Shown piece by piece: positions 60,248-64,000 of a stretch of 64,000 nt of DNA. Every line of letters begins with the position of its first letter. The stretch's first letter is position 1. Source of the DNA: Ochrobactrum chromiisoli. Its GTDB lineage: Bacteria > Pseudomonadota > Alphaproteobacteria > Rhizobiales > Rhizobiaceae. The notes below the pieces were generated by a model. That model did no database searches, was not told the DNA's origin, and was given only the letters and a program-made list of their open reading frames with translations. Where the stretch lies: positions 62,001-126,000 of the forward strand of contig NZ_JAPHAV010000005.1 in NCBI RefSeq assembly GCF_026241335.1. The letters run 5' to 3'. Made by a program: the position numbers and the translations under genes.

Positions 60248-61699
60248 TTAAGCGAGTGGACGCAATGCGGGGTAAAGTGCGTGATAGCGCTGATAGGCTT
60301 CGTCATAGGACGAAAGCAGCGCCTGTTCGGGCTCGATGGTGCGGGCTGTGCGCGGTGGCGTGCAGATCGCGAAAGGATCAGCACCACTGGCAGCGATCAG
60401 CCCGAGGCGCGCCGCACCAAATGCCGCGCCAAAGTCGCCTTCTTCCGGCAGCGAAATGGGGACATTCAAGGCCGTTGCGATTGATTTAAGCCAATAGGTG
60501 GACCGTGAACCGCCGCCCACAGCGATGAGTGATTTGATCTGCGTGCCCGTCGATTGCAAGGCGACAAGATTGTCACGGATGGCAAAGGCCACGCCTTCAA
60601 GAACTGCCTGCGTCATAGCCTTGCGATCAGTCTCATGCTCAAGGCCGCTGAAAACGCCACGGATTTTTGCATCATTATAAGGCGTGCGCTCGCCGGAAAG
60701 ATAAGGCAGGAATGTCACGCTGCCAGGAGCTTTGAGTGCGTCGCCAAGCTCAGTGTCGAGCGCATGCGGTGTTGCGCCTGCGATGCGGGAAAACCACTCA
60801 AGCGCGCTGGCTGCTGACAGGATAACGCCCATCTGGTGCCAAGTGTGGGGAAGCGCATGACAGAAGGCGTGAACAGCACTTTCAGGCTTCGGCTGATAAG
60901 CGCCATTGGCTGCAAACAACACGCCTGATGTGCCGAGTGAAACAAAAGCATTGCCGGGTTGAACAGTCCCCATGCCACATGCGGATGCCGCGTTGTCACC
61001 TGCGCCGCCTGCAACGACAGGCGCCTTTGAAATTCCCCAGCGCGCAGTCAGCTCCGCGCGCAAAATGCCAGTCGCGTCGCTGCCTTCGGCAAGCTTGGGC
61101 ATCTGGCTTTCAGTCAGTCCCGTCTTCGAGAGAAGTTCAGCCGACCATTTTCGTGCGCCGGTATCCAGCCAGCTTGTGCCTGCGGAATCGGACATGTCGG
61201 ACACATATTCGCCGGTCAGCCAGAGGCGCAGATAATCTTTTGGCAAAAGAACCATGCGGGTACGGGCAAAAATATCCGGCTCATTGCGCGCAACCCAGAC
61301 GAGTTTCGGCGCTGTGAAACCCGGAAAAACGATGTTGCCGGTGATCGCACGGAAGGCTGGATCAGCATCTAATTCTGACGCTTCCTTATAGCTTCGGGTG
61401 TCATTCCAAAGAATGCAGGGGCGAAGCACCTGATCGTTTTCATCAAGCAGCGTTGCGCCATGCATCTGGCCGGAAAGGCCAATGCCTGCAATGGCTGCAA
61501 ATTCCTTTGGATGGGCTGTGCGCAGGCCATCAATTGCCGTTTCGCAAGCCTTGATCCATTGTGCTGGATCCTGCTCGCTCCAGCCCGGATGCGGACGCGA
61601 AACATCAAGTTCACCATGCGCGGAGCCGATAAGCTTCTGCTCGCCATCGATCAGAAGCGCCTTTACGCCAGATGTTCCAAGATCAAGCCCGAGATACAT
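60248..61699 (-). CDS. xylB: Xylulokinase XylB
   Basis: XylB phosphorylates D-xylulose to xylulose-5-phosphate, the step into the pentose phosphate pathway. The 483-residue FGGY-family kinase has the N-terminal phosphate-binding [15 protein letters not shown], the [12 protein letters not shown] block, and the C-terminal [20 protein letters not shown] and [17 protein letters not shown] motifs. It lies 44 bases upstream of xylA on the same strand. Confidence 0.96.
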   Translation of the reverse strand: MYLGLDLGTSGVKALLIDGEQKLIGSAHGELDVSRPHPGWSEQDPAQWIKACETAIDGLRTAHPKEFAAIAGIGLSGQMHGATLLDENDQVLRPCILWNDTRSYKEASELDADPAFRAITGNIVFPGFTAPKLVWVARNEPDIFARTRMVLLPKDYLRLWLTGEYVSDMSDSAGTSWLDTGARKWSAELLSKTGLTESQMPKLAEGSDATGILRAELTARWGISKAPVVAGGAGDNAASACGMGTVQPGNAFVSLGTSGVLFAANGAYQPKPESAVHAFCHALPHTWHQMGVILSAASALEWFSRIAGATPHALDTELGDALKAPGSVTFLPYLSGERTPYNDAKIRGVFSGLEHETDRKAMTQAVLEGVAFAIRDNLVALQSTGTQIKSLIAVGGGSRSTYWLKSIATALNVPISLPEEGDFGAAFGAARLGLIAASGADPFAICTPPRTARTIEPEQALLSSYDEAYQRYHALYPALRPLA

Positions 61700-61734
61700 A
61701 TTTGCTCCAGTTGAATTGCCGTTTGGTCTGCGCC

Positions 61735-62769
61735 TCAGTCGAGCTGCGGCAGGTTGTCTTTGAGAAAAATTTCGATGCGGATATGTTCCTGCCCCTGCAC
61801 AATGGCGAGGCGGTCCGCAGTGGCTTTAAGAATGCGAATGGCGCTGCGAATTTCATGACCGGCGTCCTGCGCAAGCACGGCATGAACGAGGCCGTCTTTG
61901 AGTGCCTGCGATGTAACGCCGTCGCGCTCGTGGGCGATGACCAGAGGCCGATTGTCATTGCGTGACGCTGCAAGCGCACGGACAAGTCCGCTGTTCCCGG
62001 CTCCCAAACTATAAATTCCAGCCAGATCTTTGCGTTTTGCGAGAAGATCAAGCGCAAGTTTTTCAACGCGCGCGCTTTCGTCAAAACCTTCGAGAACCGG
62101 CAGGATCGTACGCCCGGAAAAATCGGTCGCCATCGCGCTTTTGAATCCCTCAAAACGCGCCAGATGATCGTGCACTTTCAGCGAGCCAGCGATAACCGCA
62201 ATGGCACCATCGGTGCCGCTCGCAAAGAGACCCAGCAAACGCGCCGCCGTGCGTCCGGCTGCAACATTATCGATGCCGACATAATGCGCGCGCGAAGAAC
62301 CGCCAAGATCAGACACCAACGTGACGGCATGGATGCCTGATTCGGCCAGTCTCTTACATGCTTGACGCACCGGATCAGTATCGACGGCTACAAAAGCCAC
62401 CCCATCGGGTTTGCGTTCAGCACTTTCATCCAGCGCTTTCACAAGAGCTACTTCATCAAATGCCGGAATAAGCACCAGATTGATCAGAACCCGCTCGGAA
62501 TATCCACGCTCGGTGGCCGCTTCAAGCTCGCTGCGCAGGCTTTGCATGAAGGTGTTTTCGTTATCCGGTAAAATGAAATCGAACTGATAAAGCCTGCCGC
62601 GTGCGAGATTGGCAGCGCTGACATCACGCACGTAGCCAAGCGTGTTCATCGCGTCCGTTACACGCTCGCGGGTTTTCGCTCTTACGCCGGGGCGGTCGTT
62701 CAGCACACGGTCAACCGTGGCGAGACTGACGCCCGCAGTTCTGGCTATATCATGCACGGTAGGTTTCAT
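61735..62769 (-). CDS. LacI-family xylose regulator (XylR candidate)
   Basis: The 344-residue repressor starts at ATG 62769 behind GAGGAG. Its LacI-type helix-turn-helix (VHDIARTAGVSLATVDRVLNDRPGVRAKTRERVTDAMNTLGY) is followed by a periplasmic-binding-type sugar domain with VALDESAERKPDG-like and GAGNSGLVRAL elements. It lies 35 bases upstream of xylB and diverges from xylF, so it most likely controls the xylose genes; that is inference from position. Confidence 0.9.
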   Translation of the reverse strand: MKPTVHDIARTAGVSLATVDRVLNDRPGVRAKTRERVTDAMNTLGYVRDVSAANLARGRLYQFDFILPDNENTFMQSLRSELEAATERGYSERVLINLVLIPAFDEVALVKALDESAERKPDGVAFVAVDTDPVRQACKRLAESGIHAVTLVSDLGGSSRAHYVGIDNVAAGRTAARLLGLFASGTDGAIAVIAGSLKVHDHLARFEGFKSAMATDFSGRTILPVLEGFDESARVEKLALDLLAKRKDLAGIYSLGAGNSGLVRALAASRNDNRPLVIAHERDGVTSQALKDGLVHAVLAQDAGHEIRSAIRILKATADRLAIVQGQEHIRIEIFLKDNLPQLD

Positions 62770-62797
62770 TTTCACTCCTCGGAGCGCAACATATGAG

Positions 62798-62843
62798 CAA
62801 AAATGAGGTACGTAAATCAAAAAATGCTTGCTATTCATTTTTG
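62798..62843. promoter_or_regulatory. Candidate operator in the xylR-xylF divergent promoter
   Basis: CAAAAATGA (62798-62806) and TCATTTTTG (62835-62843) form a perfect 9-base inverted repeat with a 28-base spacer in the 290-base divergent gap (62770-63059). Paired half-sites suit a LacI-type dimer or looped tetramer. Nothing else obvious lies in the gap. Confidence 0.4.
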
Positions 62844-63059
62844 TTTCCGTATCAATTGCACCTGAGGATGGGGTCGTGTGCTTGCGCGCGGTCCTGCTTT
62901 GGTGATCTTGGTGCATTGCACCGTGGGAGGATCAGCCAGATAAAGAATGAAGGGCCTCTTCGGAGGTCGCTTGTCGTGCCAGACTCCGGGGGCGGGTTCG
63001 TTCGGGGCGAGGTCTTTTATCAACCGGCATCAAGCCGGCGGTGATTGGAGGAAACGTGC

Positions 63060-64000
63060 ATGAAACGTCGTAATTTTTTGACAGGCGCGCTTGTCGCAGC
63101 AGCGCTCGGTATCGGTGCCATGAGTACCACGAGCGCCTTTGCATCGCCTGAAAATCCGGTTATCGGTTTTTCTATTGACGATCTGCGCGTAGAGCGCTGG
63201 GCGCGTGACCGTGATTATTTCATCGCGGCAGCGGAAAAGCTGGGTGCCAAGGTCAATGTTCAGTCGGCTGATGGCAATGAAGAAAAGCAGGTTAAGCAGG
63301 TTGAAAACCTGATTTCGCAGGGCGTTGATGCCATCGTGATCGTACCAATGAACTCAAAGGTTTTCGATGCGGTCGTGGCGGATGCAAAGGCTTCGGGCAT
63401 CAAGGTTCTTTCTTATGATCGCCTGATCCTCAACGCCGATATCGACGCTTATATTTCCTTCGACAATGAACGTGTTGGTTACATGCAGGCGGAAGCTGTG
63501 CTGAAGGAAAAGCCGGAAGGCAATTATTATCTGCTCGGCGGTTCTCCAACGGATAACAATGCGAAGCTGCTGCGTGCAGGCCAGGAAAAGGCGCTGAAGG
63601 AAGCAGTCGATTCCGGCAAAGTCAAGATTGTCGGCTCGCAGTGGGTTAAAGAATGGAGCCCGACAGAAGCGCTCTCCATCATGGAAAATGCGCTGACTGC
63701 GAACCAGAACAAGATCGACGCTGTTGTTGCTTCCAATGACGGTACTGCTGGTGGTGCAATTCAGGCACTCGCAGCACAGGGCCTTGCAGGCAAGACAGCT
63801 GTGTCGGGTCAGGACAGCGATCTGGCCGCTGTAAAGCGTCTGGTTGACGGTACACAGACCGTGACTGTTTATAAGCCGCTCAAGCTGATTGCTGAAGAAG
63901 CAGCAAAGCTCACGGTTCAGCTCGTTCGTGATGAAAAGCCTGAATTCAATGGCAAAATCGATAATGGTTCCAAGGAAGTCGACACACTTCTGCTGACGCC
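63060..64000 (+). CDS. xylF: D-xylose periplasmic binding protein XylF (C-terminus cut by window edge)
   Basis: This is the high-affinity periplasmic receptor for a xylose ABC importer. ATG at 63060 lies behind TTGGAGGAA. The product has a signal peptide ending near SAFAS and XylF/ChvE-type features: IGFSIDDLRVERWARDRDYF, KQVENLISQGVDAIVIVPMNS, VLSYDRLILNADIDAYISFDNERVG and NDGTAGGAIQALAAQG. About 313 residues are visible and the end lies beyond the window. xylG and xylH probably follow. Confidence 0.93.
   Translation, partial: MKRRNFLTGALVAAALGIGAMSTTSAFASPENPVIGFSIDDLRVERWARDRDYFIAAAEKLGAKVNVQSADGNEEKQVKQVENLISQGVDAIVIVPMNSKVFDAVVADAKASGIKVLSYDRLILNADIDAYISFDNERVGYMQAEAVLKEKPEGNYYLLGGSPTDNNAKLLRAGQEKALKEAVDSGKVKIVGSQWVKEWSPTEALSIMENALTANQNKIDAVVASNDGTAGGAIQALAAQGLAGKTAVSGQDSDLAAVKRLVDGTQTVTVYKPLKLIAEEAAKLTVQLVRDEKPEFNGKIDNGSKEVDTLLLT

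Noticed and set aside
62770-62916. Upstream extension of the LacI-type regulator frame
   Set aside because: LacI proteins begin just before the helix-turn-helix (MKPTVHDIA); the extension covers the promoter and candidate operator.
1-64000. CRISPR arrays, tRNA/rRNA genes, transposases, phage genes, toxin-antitoxin pairs
   Set aside because: No regularly spaced repeat array, RNA gene consensus or such protein motifs were seen in reading the window; the dispersed repeats are single intergenic palindromes.

Overview
The window looks like part of a Brucellaceae chromosome (Brucella/Ochrobactrum group, order Hyphomicrobiales). The reasons are: the rhizobial-type flagellar gene order (flgI-motE-flgH-fliL-fliP-fliC, then fliF-fliH-like-motB-motC-fliK-slt-ftcR-flgE-flgK-flgL-flaF-flbT-flgD-fliQ-flhA-fliR); the Brucella-type regulator FtcR; a Brucella-like XylA; and short dispersed palindromic repeats typical of this group. 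Assignments rest on reading protein motifs and gene order; no database search was run.

Region 1 (1-30.1 kb) is one nearly uninterrupted flagellar island. motA is on the minus strand at the left edge. All other genes are on the plus strand: DUF1217-flgF-fliI-orf-flgB-flgC-fliE-flgG-flgA-flgI-motE-flgH-fliL-fliP, then fliC with its own promoter and terminator, then fliF-fliH-like-motB-motC-fliK-lytic transglycosylase, ftcR, flgE-flgK-flgL-flaF-flbT-flgD-fliQ, flhA-fliR-fliJ-like, flgJ-like, and finally a FlgN-like and a FliL-like gene. Several genes I cannot name from strong family motifs sit where FliH, FliJ, FlgN and a second FliL would be expected. Perfect CtrA-type boxes (TTAA-N7-TTAAC) lie in front of fliC and ftcR, and four GANTC sites crowd the ftcR promoter. 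A CAAGCTT-centred motif precedes most of the flagellar transcription units.

Region 2 (30.1-34.2 kb) is a boundary zone: a PilZ-domain gene, a SorC-type regulator, an unannotated 45-residue membrane-peptide ORF, a CNNM/CBS transporter, a decayed ABC ATPase and several dispersed repeats.

Region 3 (34.2-39.4 kb) is a Ugp-like ABC importer (ATPase, two permeases, binding protein) followed by a metallophosphoesterase. It suggests uptake and hydrolysis of glycerophosphodiester-type substrates.

Region 4 (39.5-50.7 kb) is mixed: a P1B-type metal ATPase, a VIT1/CCC1 transporter, a complete bigR-type sulfide/persulfide operon (blh-bigR-two YeeE/YedE genes) with a visible operator, a 7-TM AraC regulator, a secreted alpha/beta hydrolase, a LysR/MFS divergent pair and a MetX-like hydrolase.

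Region 5 (51-64 kb) is carbohydrate metabolism: a ribose-type sugar ABC importer with a TIM-barrel isomerase/epimerase and a Gfo/Idh/MocA dehydrogenase, a lipid A phosphoethanolamine transferase, and the xylose locus (xylA, xylB, LacI-type regulator, divergent xylF cut by the window edge). No rRNA, tRNA, CRISPR array, transposase or prophage was seen.
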